Shown piece by piece: positions 1-8,195 of a stretch of DNA of 64,000 bases; the stretch's first letter is position 1, and every line of letters starts with the position of its first letter. Under the pieces are notes generated by a model, which saw nothing but the letters and a program-made list of their open reading frames with translations, made no database searches and was not told the origin of the DNA. The position numbers were made by a program, and so were the translations under genes. Location: positions 186,001-250,000 of the forward strand of contig JAFADG010000044.1 of assembly GCA_023425025.1 (NCBI GenBank). Direction: 5' to 3'. The DNA comes from Bacillota bacterium. GTDB lineage: Bacteria; Bacillota; Clostridia; Christensenellales; Aristaeellaceae.

Positions 1-176
1 CTTGCTGTAACAGAATCACCATATCCCATTACGAATAAAGCACCACCAAGTATGCCCTTAAAAAATGGCATGTCCTCCTTCAAAAAAAGCAACTGCACAC
101 CATATACTACGATACTAAGTACCACCAGTGATGCAAGAAATATCCCGAAGATTTTTAACAATTGTCGAATGCGCAT
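1..176 (-). CDS. Membrane protein of unknown function, 3' end outside window
   Basis: An open frame starts with ATG at 174-176 and runs off the left edge without a stop (58 residues seen). A G-rich ribosome binding site (GGGGGTGGG) precedes the ATG. Residues 5-32 are strongly hydrophobic (LLKIFGIFLASLVVLSIVVY), one N-terminal membrane segment or signal anchor, after a short basic start (MRIRQ). The visible remainder is Gly-rich (GGALFVMGYGDS). No family is recognisable from this part. It follows the methyltransferase terminator on the same strand, so it is probably a separate transcription unit; whether it belongs to the prophage or to the host cannot be told. Confidence 0.55.
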   Translation of the reverse strand, partial: MRIRQLLKIFGIFLASLVVLSIVVYGVQLLFLKEDMPFFKGILGGALFVMGYGDSVTA

Positions 177-250
177 ATACCCACCCCCTTGGTATGGATG
201 TTATGCTTTGCCCGCTATATAAATGACTATAAAAATAAATACTAACAACA

Positions 251-283
251 AGACTGCCAAGGCGCTTTTTGCCTTGGCAGTCT
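251..283 (-). terminator. Rho-independent terminator after the methyltransferase
   Basis: A perfect 13-bp inverted repeat (AGACTGCCAAGGC and its complement) with a 7-base loop lies 6 bp past the methyltransferase stop. On the minus strand it is followed by a T-rich stretch (TTGTTGTTAG). Confidence 0.75.
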
Positions 284-288
284 TGCTG

Positions 289-990
289 TTAAATATATAA
301 TCTTGCTTTTGCCATGTTAGAAATTTGATTTGACAATTCAAGACCTACCGCCTCATACCCTTCCAGTCTGGCCGCTTCCAGCGTTGTGCCGCTGCCTGCA
401 AACGGGTCTAGGATGCGGCCGCCGGGCACGCAGATCTTCACCAATTCCCGCATCACCGTAAGCGGCTTTTGTGTTTGATGCTGCCGCTCATTGGGGCTGA
501 CATTGGCCGCCCGGAATAGACCGGGCAAGACTGGCACAGGCCTATCAATGGGCAGCTTGCCGTTACTCCCCCACAGGACAAATTCCGCTTGCTGCCGGAA
601 GCGGCCCTTTTGCGGCCGTGAGGATATTTTATCCCACACCACTGTACCTCGCCATGTCCACCCGGCCCATTGCATGGCATCAGAAAGCGCCGGCAGTTGC
701 CGCCAGTCTACAAATAACGCACACACCGCACCATGGTTACACTTTGCCCGGGTGGCTTCCAGTACTTCCCGCATAAAGTTAGTCCAGCTGCGCTGATCCA
801 TGGTTTCTCCTTCAAAATCCGGATACGGGCATTTCCCCTTTGTGCCTGTATACTTTTCGGCCGTGCTCTTTTGCTTTTCGGATAAGGTGGATCCGCCGCT
901 TGCATAAGGTGGATCGGTGATCACGCCGTCAAAGGTTCCGTTAAGGTTCTTGATAATGTCCATGGCATTCCCCTGATAAAGTTGAACCAT
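289..990 (-). CDS. Prophage orphan DNA methyltransferase (DPPY, beta class)
   Basis: Predicted S-adenosylmethionine-dependent DNA amino-methyltransferase of 233 residues. The catalytic motif DPPY lies near residue 27 and the cofactor motif DPFAGSGTT near residue 195. The catalytic block before the cofactor block is the beta-class order, typical of N6-adenine or N4-cytosine enzymes. The start ATG at 988-990 is chosen because AAAGGGAG lies just upstream; an open frame continues 13 codons further up (GTG/ATG at 1029) without a ribosome site. No endonuclease gene is adjacent, so it is an orphan enzyme, as is common in phages, where it can protect phage DNA from host restriction. It is the most distal gene of the lysis end of the prophage. 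The recognition sequence cannot be read from the protein. Confidence 0.88.
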   Translation of the reverse strand: MVQLYQGNAMDIIKNLNGTFDGVITDPPYASGGSTLSEKQKSTAEKYTGTKGKCPYPDFEGETMDQRSWTNFMREVLEATRAKCNHGAVCALFVDWRQLPALSDAMQWAGWTWRGTVVWDKISSRPQKGRFRQQAEFVLWGSNGKLPIDRPVPVLPGLFRAANVSPNERQHQTQKPLTVMRELVKICVPGGRILDPFAGSGTTLEAARLEGYEAVGLELSNQISNMAKARLYI

Positions 991-1052
991 AATATTAACT
1001 CCCTTTCTTTTGCACACATAAATGCACACATTTTTCCCAAAAACACGAATCG

Positions 1053-1070
1053 CCCCTGGTTTCCCAGGGA
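1053..1070 (-). terminator. Possible terminator after the holin gene
   Basis: Short hairpin CCCTGG-GAAA-CCAGGG (minus strand) about 20 bp past the holin stop, followed at some distance by GTGTTTTTG. The stem is short and the T-run is delayed, so it may be only a stable GNRA-type hairpin. Confidence 0.35.
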
Positions 1071-1088
1071 CGGTTCATAAAATATGTA

Positions 1089-1538
1089 CTATGCCATCTT
1101 CCCGCCGTCCGGCGGTTCGTCGTTCTTGGCCCGTAAGGCTTCAAGCAGCTTCTCCATGAAGGAAGGGAGCTGCACGCCGAGGAGCTTCAGATTTTCTTTA
1201 ATGCTCAGTCCTTCGTTGGCAATATACCAGCCGACAGCACCAAGCTGGAATATTGCAATATCATTGCCCACCACCCGGTCAAGCACTGTAGCGAGCAGCA
1301 CCACCATCAGGATCAAACCTTTTCGCAAAAGGCCGTCGAACCCTGCTTTACTGCTCAGTTTCCCATCCTCCGATTTGGGGCTAAGACCGCGCCAGGCAGC
1401 CAGCCAGCCCGTTACATAATCCATGGTCATGACGATTACCAGGCAGGTCAGCAACATAGGCCATTCCCCAAAGAATCCTGCAATACCCCCGCCGATGGCC
1501 GCCATCACCTTCAGCACCTTCTCCCACAAGCTTTCCAT
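1089..1538 (-). CDS. Phage holin (toxin-secretion/phage-lysis holin family)
   Basis: A 149-residue membrane protein. Hydrophobic segments lie at roughly residues 10-24, 27-45 (PMLLTCLVIVMTMDYVTGW) and 72-90 (LRKGLILMVVLLATVLDRVV), with a further weaker one near 95-110. The MDYVTGWLAAW signature and the charged C-terminal tail are typical of the phi29/TcdE-like holin family that forms membrane holes so the lysin can reach the wall. GAGGTGTATC precedes the ATG at 1538. It lies directly after the lysin gene, the normal lysis-cassette arrangement. The 93 bp before it contain only a 10-codon open frame (GGGGTGATAG-ATG) that I do not regard as a real gene. Confidence 0.87.
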   Translation of the reverse strand: MESLWEKVLKVMAAIGGGIAGFFGEWPMLLTCLVIVMTMDYVTGWLAAWRGLSPKSEDGKLSSKAGFDGLLRKGLILMVVLLATVLDRVVGNDIAIFQLGAVGWYIANEGLSIKENLKLLGVQLPSFMEKLLEALRAKNDEPPDGGKMA

Positions 1539-1631
1539 GATACACCTCGCTCTTTCGTAGTACCCGCCCTACCCTATTGCAATAGCTGGCTTGTCCTCCA
1601 TCTATCACCCCTTTCATCAGGATCTGCCGAA

Positions 1632-2507
1632 TTAGCCCACGCTGATGCCGCTGGTGACAAAGTCCGCAACAGCATCTTTAACCGCAGTAAGGGCTGTTTG
1701 CGCGGTCGCAATGGTCTGCTGCAGCTTGTCCAGCTTCGCCTGGTCAACGGCGACCGTCACCGGAATGGAGCGCACGGAACCGTCCGGAATGCTCTCCACG
1801 TTCCGCAGATATTGCACCATGCAATACCCCTGCTTGCCGGCATATTCGACATATGCCCAGCCTTCAGGTGCTGCCTTATCCAGCACCTTCACTTCAGCGC
1901 CGTCCGGAATCCATAGCATCAGCTCCGCATCATCATTGGCAGCCTCGCGCATACGCAGACGGCCACCGGTCACTCTCCCAACCCAAAGCGTTTCCATAAC
2001 CTTTTCACCTCCTTCCTGGCTGTCGTCATACGCCACCTTTTTCAAGCGGCCACCCCATTTCCAACTGCCCAGCGCGGTATCAATTTTGATGCCGCTGTAC
2101 TTGACGCCGCCAGATGTCCAGCTGGTGCAATGCATGATCTGCAGGGGCGTTACGCTAATGACCACGCCAACATGATAATAATCGCCCTGGTCGGCATTAG
2201 ATTTATAGCTGGCCGGCAGAGCATATTTTGCATCACCAGGCTTCCAGCGCTTATACACGGCCCATCCAGGCTGCAGCTGGCTCACATTGTTGATGGCCAC
2301 CAGCTCCCGCATCTCGTTCCGGGCGGCGTAGTTGCTGCCGTGGGTGCCTTTCCACTCCCCGCCAGCGCGCCGGATCGCGCCGATGATCAGCCCGATGCAG
2401 TCACAAAGGCCGTCATCCCCGTCATGCCCTTTGCCATATTTGGGCTTGGCCGCCTGGATCGCCTGGCACATCGCCAGAAACACCGTAATAGAGATAGGCT
2501 CTGTCAT
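1632..2507 (-). CDS. Prophage endolysin: NlpC/P60-like peptidase with SH3 domain
   Basis: A 291-residue lysin. Residues 1-165 look like an NlpC/P60-type cysteine peptidase: a nucleophile motif GLCDCIGLI near residue 34, a catalytic-type His in GDYYHVGVVI and a following MHCTSW strand. Residues about 170-235 form a bacterial SH3 domain (GGRLRMREAANDDAELM, PEGWAYVEYAGKQGYC) that would bind the wall. The last 50 residues are a likely helix (DQAKLDKLQQTIATAQTAL). The ATG at 2505-2507 is preceded by GGGGGGTGG; upstream in-frame codons belong to the overlapping neighbour. It overlaps that gene's stop by 4 bp. In the family, such enzymes cut gamma-D-glutamyl-diamino acid bonds in peptidoglycan; the substrate here is inferred. 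Confidence 0.82.
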   Translation of the reverse strand: MTEPISITVFLAMCQAIQAAKPKYGKGHDGDDGLCDCIGLIIGAIRRAGGEWKGTHGSNYAARNEMRELVAINNVSQLQPGWAVYKRWKPGDAKYALPASYKSNADQGDYYHVGVVISVTPLQIMHCTSWTSGGVKYSGIKIDTALGSWKWGGRLKKVAYDDSQEGGEKVMETLWVGRVTGGRLRMREAANDDAELMLWIPDGAEVKVLDKAAPEGWAYVEYAGKQGYCMVQYLRNVESIPDGSVRSIPVTVAVDQAKLDKLQQTIATAQTALTAVKDAVADFVTSGISVG

Positions 2508-2932
2508 GAAACCACCCCCCAAACCGCCGGAATCTCTGCCGGGCTGTGAACAACCGCTGCCGTATTGCATCGGTATACCTTGCCGTCCGTCCAAATCATG
2601 CACTCGCCTACCTGGTAGGCGTCTTGCGCTCCAGTGGGCTTTGCCCAGGGGAGCGCATGGGCCTTGTCGATCGCATGATATGGAGCCCACAGAGCGGGCA
2701 CCGCTCCCGGATACCAGCCAGGATTACCCGTACTGTTATGCGCCTGGCAGCAGCGCCAGGGCACGCCGCCATGCATCCGCACATCTCCAACTGCATAGTT
2801 CCCCACGGCCCACGCCGGAATCAGCGGACTCAGATCAATCACCATGTTGGCCGCTGCGCCTTTGGCCATCGCGCCAGCCTGGCCGGTAAGAACCAAACGC
2901 ATTGCCTTTGCTAGAGCAACAGGATCACCCAC
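2504..2932 (-). CDS. Phage tail-associated protein with carbohydrate-binding-like repeats
   Basis: 142 residues, no enzyme motif. Two similar segments stand out: YAVGDVRMHGGVPWRCCQAH and YQVGECMIWTDGKVYRCNTA, each followed by a Pro/Trp stretch (GNPGWYPGAVPALW, SPAEIPAVW). This pattern (Y-x-G-D-x-V-x-x-x-G-x-x-Y-x-C) resembles the CBM5/12 chitin-binding module found on phage fibres and lysins, so sugar or wall binding is an inference. I chose the GTG at 2930-2932 because GGAGGTGGTGATA precedes it; the first ATG (2980) would overlap the upstream gene by 56 bp. It overlaps both neighbours by a few bases, so it is translated as part of the fibre-lysis operon. Confidence 0.62.
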   Translation of the reverse strand: MGDPVALAKAMRLVLTGQAGAMAKGAAANMVIDLSPLIPAWAVGNYAVGDVRMHGGVPWRCCQAHNSTGNPGWYPGAVPALWAPYHAIDKAHALPWAKPTGAQDAYQVGECMIWTDGKVYRCNTAAVVHSPAEIPAVWGVVS

Positions 2933-3179
2933 TATCACCACCTCCAAATAGAATTTGCAAGGCCGCCAGCATGCCCGCATCTACACTCGCACTAGGAGTT
3001 ACAACGATTTCTGCCGGCGTACCGTCCTCGTTGTAGAGCCTGTATTTATCGGGGCTACACCATCCGGCTTGCCCATCCCTGCCCTCGAAGTCAAAACTAC
3101 CATCCTCATGCACGTCGGTGATTTTAACTTTTTCGATGCAAATCTCGCCCACCATCGGCAACACTGTGATAACGTACAT
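2925..3179 (-). CDS. Small phage protein of unknown function
   Basis: 84 residues. The start codon follows the tail-fibre stop immediately (TAA-ATG), showing translational coupling. The N-terminus is a beta-rich acidic segment (ITVLPMVGEICIEKVKITDV, FDFEGRDGQAGWCSPDKY), the C-terminus is a hydrophobic helix ending in Gly-rich FGGGDSG. No family is recognised. Its place between fibre and lysin genes suggests a fibre accessory or chaperone role, but that is position-based inference only. Confidence 0.6.
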   Translation of the reverse strand: MYVITVLPMVGEICIEKVKITDVHEDGSFDFEGRDGQAGWCSPDKYRLYNEDGTPAEIVVTPSASVDAGMLAALQILFGGGDSG

Positions 3180-6100
3180 TTACGGCCCTCCTTGCACACT
3201 AATTTCAAGCTCACAGACTGCGGCCATCGATATGATGGAGCCAGAGTTGAGATTTCCAAAGCCTTTAATGGTGCCATTGGCAAGGAGTGCAAAGAGCCCT
3301 GACGGCAAGTCTATCATCTTTACTTCATCCCGCGCCAGCGATATGTTGATGTCGGTATTTACCATTGCGGGCCTTGTAGCGCCGCCACTGGGTACGCCTG
3401 CTTTCGACGTATAACCGTGATAATGCAAATTATAAATCACAGGGTCGGAGCTCCCGTAGGCGGTGTATCGCTGCACTTTAAGTTTTGCCGCCGTAATTGT
3501 TCCGCTGCCAATATTGGCCGCGATATTTGCGGCCCCCGAGAGAATGTACACACCAATACGGCTGTCGTAATTGGAGGTGTTGTCTGCTTGCCATACAAGA
3601 CCAGTGGACATCCACAGCCAAGATGTCGCGCCATTGTCCTTTTTTAGCGTACCCGACTCTGACAGGGTATACCGTAGCGTCCGTGTAGTCACTATCGGCG
3701 TGGCACCGGGGCTTGCGGTGGGCGTAGGTGAGCCAATCGGCGCGGGAGCTTGCCATGACCCGTATGCGGCTGTTGCGCCCATCGGGCAGGTATTGTACAT
3801 GTTAAGCCCACCGCCACGAGTAATTATGACCCCGTGACCCAAATTTTGCACAGTTGTATAATCGCCTCCGGCTTGTCCTCCGTTACACTGGTACATATCG
3901 ACCTGGCAGTTAGTGTCACCGATAACGGCGTAGTTTTTTGTACGCTCTATCGTGCATTCTACAAGCGTGATTACCGCGCCATCCCGCGCATACACTCCGG
4001 CTGTTGATCCGTCCTCCGCGTTCGCTCTGGCCTTGCCGGTGACGCGCACGCCACTGAGACGCAGATTTCCGCCGTCGGCAAAGACCGGAGCAATATGTGC
4101 ATTGTTGTGCAAAATGCTGAGACTGTTTCCGCCTGTGGCTTCAAATTGTATGTTGGACGCGCAATTACGCCGCAAGACGCCGCCGTTTATCACGACAGCG
4201 CCGCTGGATACAAACCGCAGCATACCCCCAACAACACCATCAATCACCACTGTTTCGCTGTATGTCCCCGCAGGTATGGTTATAACCACGTCATACGCCA
4301 GGTATTTTGGCAGGCTATCCAGCGTTGCGCTGATAGACCCTTTCCATGGTACATACATGCTTCCCCTGTACACACCTAAGACTGACGGAGATAAAATTTG
4401 TGGTGACGATATCGGGTATTCGGTTGATATTCCGCTGTCGTCAATCGCTAGGTATACGTTCCCCGCCGCGTCCCGGCGCACAATTTCCATGGTCAGGGTT
4501 CGTATCGCAACAGAATCAGATTCAATCAATGCCTGCAACGCGGTAAGTTGAATCTTACTGCTTGTTGCGGCAATGATCGCAAGCAGAATTTGCTCTGGCG
4601 TAAGTTTTACCTCGGCCGCTGACATACGGTCTTCTATGTCCTCCGGGGCCGGGCTCCACGCCGTTGCTTTGTTACCTTCTTCCAGTTTCGGCTTGCGAAA
4701 ATACGCATATGATCCGGCTGCCACAATAAGTTCAACGGTTATTGATTTGCATGCCGGGTGCGTTGTAAAGGTAGTGCTTTTGTCGAAAAAGGCAGCCTCC
4801 ACCGATGTATTTGCAGAATGCGCATTATGATAGATACTGCTCATGCCAGATCCTGACTCATAGCATCGGAAGGTCACATTCCCGCGATGCTGCACCCAAT
4901 CAATAGATAGTGTGTACTCTGTACTTCCTCTGACCGGGACAGATTGATACAGTACAGCATGTAGGGATGTGCCCTCCCACGCATGTATGAAAACAGCATC
5001 GTCACCAGTGCTATACGCATTTGTTATCCACCAAGCGACGCCCGTCCCATCCCACCAGCCCCATTTTGCGGCTGGCCAAAGGCGGGAACCTCTAATCAAG
5101 TTTGTGCCGCCGATTTCGATCCCGCCAATTTTCTCATCTACCAGCAGCCGTATACCTTCATTGCTTTGCAAGTCTAGATATTGGCCAATGTCGGATTGTA
5201 TCAAATGCGTTTTCAGGGCATTGATATACCCCAAATTGGCAAAAAGCGTGTCCGTATCTATGTTCTGGGCAATCAGCTGCCGCACCAGGGCGCTGTCGCC
5301 AAAAATCTGCTGCACGTTGAGCACCCGGCTGGTCAGCGTGCCGCTGGACATATTCCGGTCGGTAAGCACGTAATCCCCAACATTATCTCCGTCCAGCTGC
5401 TTCTCTTGGGCCGTCAGCTCGCCCAGGCTCCCCACGACAAGCTCATACATTTTGCCGTCTTGGCCCATGATCATGATCTGGCCGAATACGCCCAAACCGC
5501 CGGCGATCTTATTGGCCGACAGGCTCTCAATGTTGGCGTCTGTCACCATCAGGTCAGCGCAATACAATTGCCCGGATACACCCTGGGTAAACATGGCCGT
5601 GCCGGCCACCAGGCCGCCGATCTGTGCCCACCCGATGTTGGCTGTCTGGATCTGCGCCAAAGTGATGTCTGCGACGGCAGCTACCAGGTTCGCGATCTGC
5701 GCCCACCCGATGTTGGCATTGTTGGTAATGAGAGTATCAATATTCGCGGTGACGATACTGACCACGTTTGTGGTAAGCTGATCAATCCACGCGGCGTCAA
5801 TCCAGGCTTCGCCAATCTTGGCTACGGCGATGGCGGCCACCTCGGCGGTAAAGTCCTTGACTTTTACCTTATCAATGGTGGCATCCTGGATGTGCGCATT
5901 GACAATTTGGGCCAGGCCGATATGCGCAGCCAAAATAGAAAGCTCGCGCAGCTGCCCGCTGCCTACCGAGCCTGGCACAAGCTTCATTCCGCTGATGCCA
6001 CCATTTGGCAACTGAAAGCCAGCAATCACGCCCAGCTCAGCACCGTTTTTGATATTGCCCAACGTGACACTGTTGTAGCGCCCCAGGGCTGCGTCAAAGT

Positions 6101-7427
6101 CATAGCCTATAACCTGCGTTTTATACAGCATCCCCAAGCGGCCATGCTTGACCGTTACCGTGTCGTGAAGAAATACCTGCTGCAGGTCTTTATACTGTGC
6201 ATACTCAATCGTATCTCCAAGATGCACAAAATCCACCTGGATGTCGATGTTCGGCAAATCGCAGCCGGCATCAAACATATCCTGGGCAGCCTGGCGCATC
6301 TTTTCATAGGCCTGTTCTTTTGTCACCGCCGGATTGTCCCCGGAAGCGTCCTTTTCCGCCGCGTCCTGCACCTGCAAGGGATAGGCGCGGATGGTGGGAT
6401 AATTATCCCTATATGGGCTGTCCAGGTACACCTCGGGCAGCAGTAGAATCTTTCCGGCCTTGTCCGTGCCGTAGGGCATGATGCGGGTGATAACGTTTTC
6501 ATCATTGACCTTGCTTTTCACGCCCAGCAGGTTCTTACCGGCCTCGATTACCACGCCCCGGTCGATTTCCGCATTCTCCAGGAGGAAGGTGTCATAGTTA
6601 TCCCGCACCACCTGAGCCTTCAGCTTAGCCGCCGCGCCCTCATCCGGATCGCATATAACCTGTACAGCGTTTTTCAGTGCCCATTCCGCCGTAATTGATC
6701 GTGCGATATTGGTGTAATAACTGAAATCGTGGGCATTGATCAAATCGGCGGACATGGCATCAAGCGCCGCCTGTAGGGGCACATCCTTAGAGTCGTAGGT
6801 CTTCACGAAATTGCCCAGCTGGTCATAAAAGATATGCCGGGCAAGCGCTTTAACCTTGTTCGTTTCCGCGTCGACATTCACGTCAAACACCCGGAAAAGC
6901 TGCTCGCGGATCTGCCTGGGCTGCACAACCGTATTGTAACCGGGCGTGCCCGGGATCTCCGCTTCCGTGCGCACATATCGTACGTTAGCTTTGTACAGGT
7001 AGCCAGTAGTGCCTTCCTTGCTGGTTCCCTTTACCCAGTTCGAGCCAATATTGTTATGGAAAATAAACTCCACATGGTTCCGCAGCTTCTGCAGCACCTT
7101 GGAATCCGTAGTGGCCTTAGTGTAGATTCTTACATACCCGCCGGTCTGGCTGGTGGTGATGTTGGTTTCATAGATCACATGGCCGGGCTGCCCCTCATTG
7201 CCTTCATGCCAATTGGTAATAAGCGGCGTTTCACGTGCCGGGACGGGGGCTTTGATCAGCATCCCATTCTTTATGGAGAGGGCGCGGCCATCGTCGGTAA
7301 TGGGGTGAACCAGCTCCAGCTCATACAAACCGGCAGCCATTTCCTTTACATCGCAGACTTCCGAAAAAAGGGCGCAGATGCCGTTGCCGCTCCAATCCTG
7401 GGCATCGTGTGCATGCAGCGATATCAT
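3180..7427 (-). CDS. Phage tail fibre / tail-associated lysin-type baseplate protein
   Basis: A 1415-residue modular protein. Residues about 1-330 match the N-terminal region of siphovirus minor structural proteins (prophage tail endopeptidase type) that sit on the distal tail ring; an SH3-like insert (GGYVRIYTKATTDSK, TGYLYKANVRYV) occupies about 96-152. Residues 540-620 are a helical repeat (ANIGWAQI twice, plus related coils). Residues about 775-930 resemble a carbohydrate-binding jelly roll (GGTNLIRGSRLW ... KLEEGNKATAW). Residues about 1045-1210 look like a right-handed beta-helix (IPAGTYSETVVIDG, ARDGAVITLVECTIE), then a Pro/Thr linker (SPTPTASPGATP) and a C-terminal tip. The ATG at 7425-7427 follows GGAGGTGGTTGTA and overlaps the previous stop (TAATG). 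Role: host recognition; receptor unknown. Confidence 0.82.
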   Translation of the reverse strand: MISLHAHDAQDWSGNGICALFSEVCDVKEMAAGLYELELVHPITDDGRALSIKNGMLIKAPVPARETPLITNWHEGNEGQPGHVIYETNITTSQTGGYVRIYTKATTDSKVLQKLRNHVEFIFHNNIGSNWVKGTSKEGTTGYLYKANVRYVRTEAEIPGTPGYNTVVQPRQIREQLFRVFDVNVDAETNKVKALARHIFYDQLGNFVKTYDSKDVPLQAALDAMSADLINAHDFSYYTNIARSITAEWALKNAVQVICDPDEGAAAKLKAQVVRDNYDTFLLENAEIDRGVVIEAGKNLLGVKSKVNDENVITRIMPYGTDKAGKILLLPEVYLDSPYRDNYPTIRAYPLQVQDAAEKDASGDNPAVTKEQAYEKMRQAAQDMFDAGCDLPNIDIQVDFVHLGDTIEYAQYKDLQQVFLHDTVTVKHGRLGMLYKTQVIGYDFDAALGRYNSVTLGNIKNGAELGVIAGFQLPNGGISGMKLVPGSVGSGQLRELSILAAHIGLAQIVNAHIQDATIDKVKVKDFTAEVAAIAVAKIGEAWIDAAWIDQLTTNVVSIVTANIDTLITNNANIGWAQIANLVAAVADITLAQIQTANIGWAQIGGLVAGTAMFTQGVSGQLYCADLMVTDANIESLSANKIAGGLGVFGQIMIMGQDGKMYELVVGSLGELTAQEKQLDGDNVGDYVLTDRNMSSGTLTSRVLNVQQIFGDSALVRQLIAQNIDTDTLFANLGYINALKTHLIQSDIGQYLDLQSNEGIRLLVDEKIGGIEIGGTNLIRGSRLWPAAKWGWWDGTGVAWWITNAYSTGDDAVFIHAWEGTSLHAVLYQSVPVRGSTEYTLSIDWVQHRGNVTFRCYESGSGMSSIYHNAHSANTSVEAAFFDKSTTFTTHPACKSITVELIVAAGSYAYFRKPKLEEGNKATAWSPAPEDIEDRMSAAEVKLTPEQILLAIIAATSSKIQLTALQALIESDSVAIRTLTMEIVRRDAAGNVYLAIDDSGISTEYPISSPQILSPSVLGVYRGSMYVPWKGSISATLDSLPKYLAYDVVITIPAGTYSETVVIDGVVGGMLRFVSSGAVVINGGVLRRNCASNIQFEATGGNSLSILHNNAHIAPVFADGGNLRLSGVRVTGKARANAEDGSTAGVYARDGAVITLVECTIERTKNYAVIGDTNCQVDMYQCNGGQAGGDYTTVQNLGHGVIITRGGGLNMYNTCPMGATAAYGSWQAPAPIGSPTPTASPGATPIVTTRTLRYTLSESGTLKKDNGATSWLWMSTGLVWQADNTSNYDSRIGVYILSGAANIAANIGSGTITAAKLKVQRYTAYGSSDPVIYNLHYHGYTSKAGVPSGGATRPAMVNTDINISLARDEVKMIDLPSGLFALLANGTIKGFGNLNSGSIISMAAVCELEISVQGGP

Positions 7428-8143
7428 TACAACCACCTCCAGTTGGGGGTGACCGTTACCCGTGTCACATCTCCGGACCAGGAAAGGGTGGTGCTTCCGG
7501 TGCGCAGCTTGATGTTCCGGAAATCCATATTCATATTGTTGTTCAAGAAACCTGTCCTGGTCAGGTTGAAGCATTCCATCATTACGCAATCAATGATGAT
7601 GCCCCCCGGGATATCCGCCAGTTCAATCACGCCGCCGCCGATGTTCAAAAAAACATCCCCATTGCCCTCTACCTTGATTATAGGGGCGGAGGCCACTGTG
7701 GCGGGATTACTGATACTCCCGCCACTGGTGGTCCTGATAATATCCGCCGCCGGCGTAGTGAGATAGCGGAAGGGCTGACACTCAAAGGTGGGTGTGAACG
7801 TGCGCGGATCCGCGCCCTCCAGCACACGGCCCAGGGGAATGGCGTTGATCGCCACGGCATCATAGCAAAACAAAGGGTCATCTCCAAAAATGAGCCGTCC
7901 GGATCCCCGCAGCCATGCGCATACCGCATCCAGCTTTGCGAGATCCATTAACGTGCATTGCGGATTGAGGATGATGACGTCAAAAACATCCTCTCCTTCC
8001 GTCCTATGCAGCGCACCGGGGCGGCTGGGAACGGAAAGTGATTCCACTCGTTCTTTTGCCCTTATCCTGTCCGGCTGAACATTGACAATGACGCCCAGGC
8101 TACTAGCCAGGACGCCGTTGAAACTCATATCAAAGCTGGTCAT
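7427..8143 (-). CDS. Distal tail protein (Dit)
   Basis: 238 residues, the usual size of siphovirus Dit. It begins with a beta-rich arm containing FNGVLASSLGVIVNV and VPSRPGAL, a pattern typical of the Dit/TIGR01633 family, and ends with a second domain (FRNIKLRTGSTTLSW). Dit forms the hexameric hub joining the tail tube to the baseplate and fibre. It stands between tape measure and fibre gene, the canonical order. GGGAGTGACGGAAG precedes the ATG at 8143. The stop codon shares one base with the start of the fibre gene. Confidence 0.85.
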   Translation of the reverse strand: MTSFDMSFNGVLASSLGVIVNVQPDRIRAKERVESLSVPSRPGALHRTEGEDVFDVIILNPQCTLMDLAKLDAVCAWLRGSGRLIFGDDPLFCYDAVAINAIPLGRVLEGADPRTFTPTFECQPFRYLTTPAADIIRTTSGGSISNPATVASAPIIKVEGNGDVFLNIGGGVIELADIPGGIIIDCVMMECFNLTRTGFLNNNMNMDFRNIKLRTGSTTLSWSGDVTRVTVTPNWRWL

Positions 8144-8195
8144 CTTCCGTCACTCCCGCATCCTTCGCATTTTGCATTCCGCGACGTTGCGGAAT

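Noticed and set aside
1591..1623. 10-codon frame with a good ribosome site between lysin and holin (MEDKPAIAIG)
   Set aside because: Too short to support; may be a remnant of a deleted gene or a leader peptide.
5181..6446. 421-codon plus-strand frame opposite the tail-fibre gene
   Set aside because: Fully inside the fibre gene on the other strand, with amino-acid composition (His, Arg, Gly rich) typical of antisense of G/C-rich codons.
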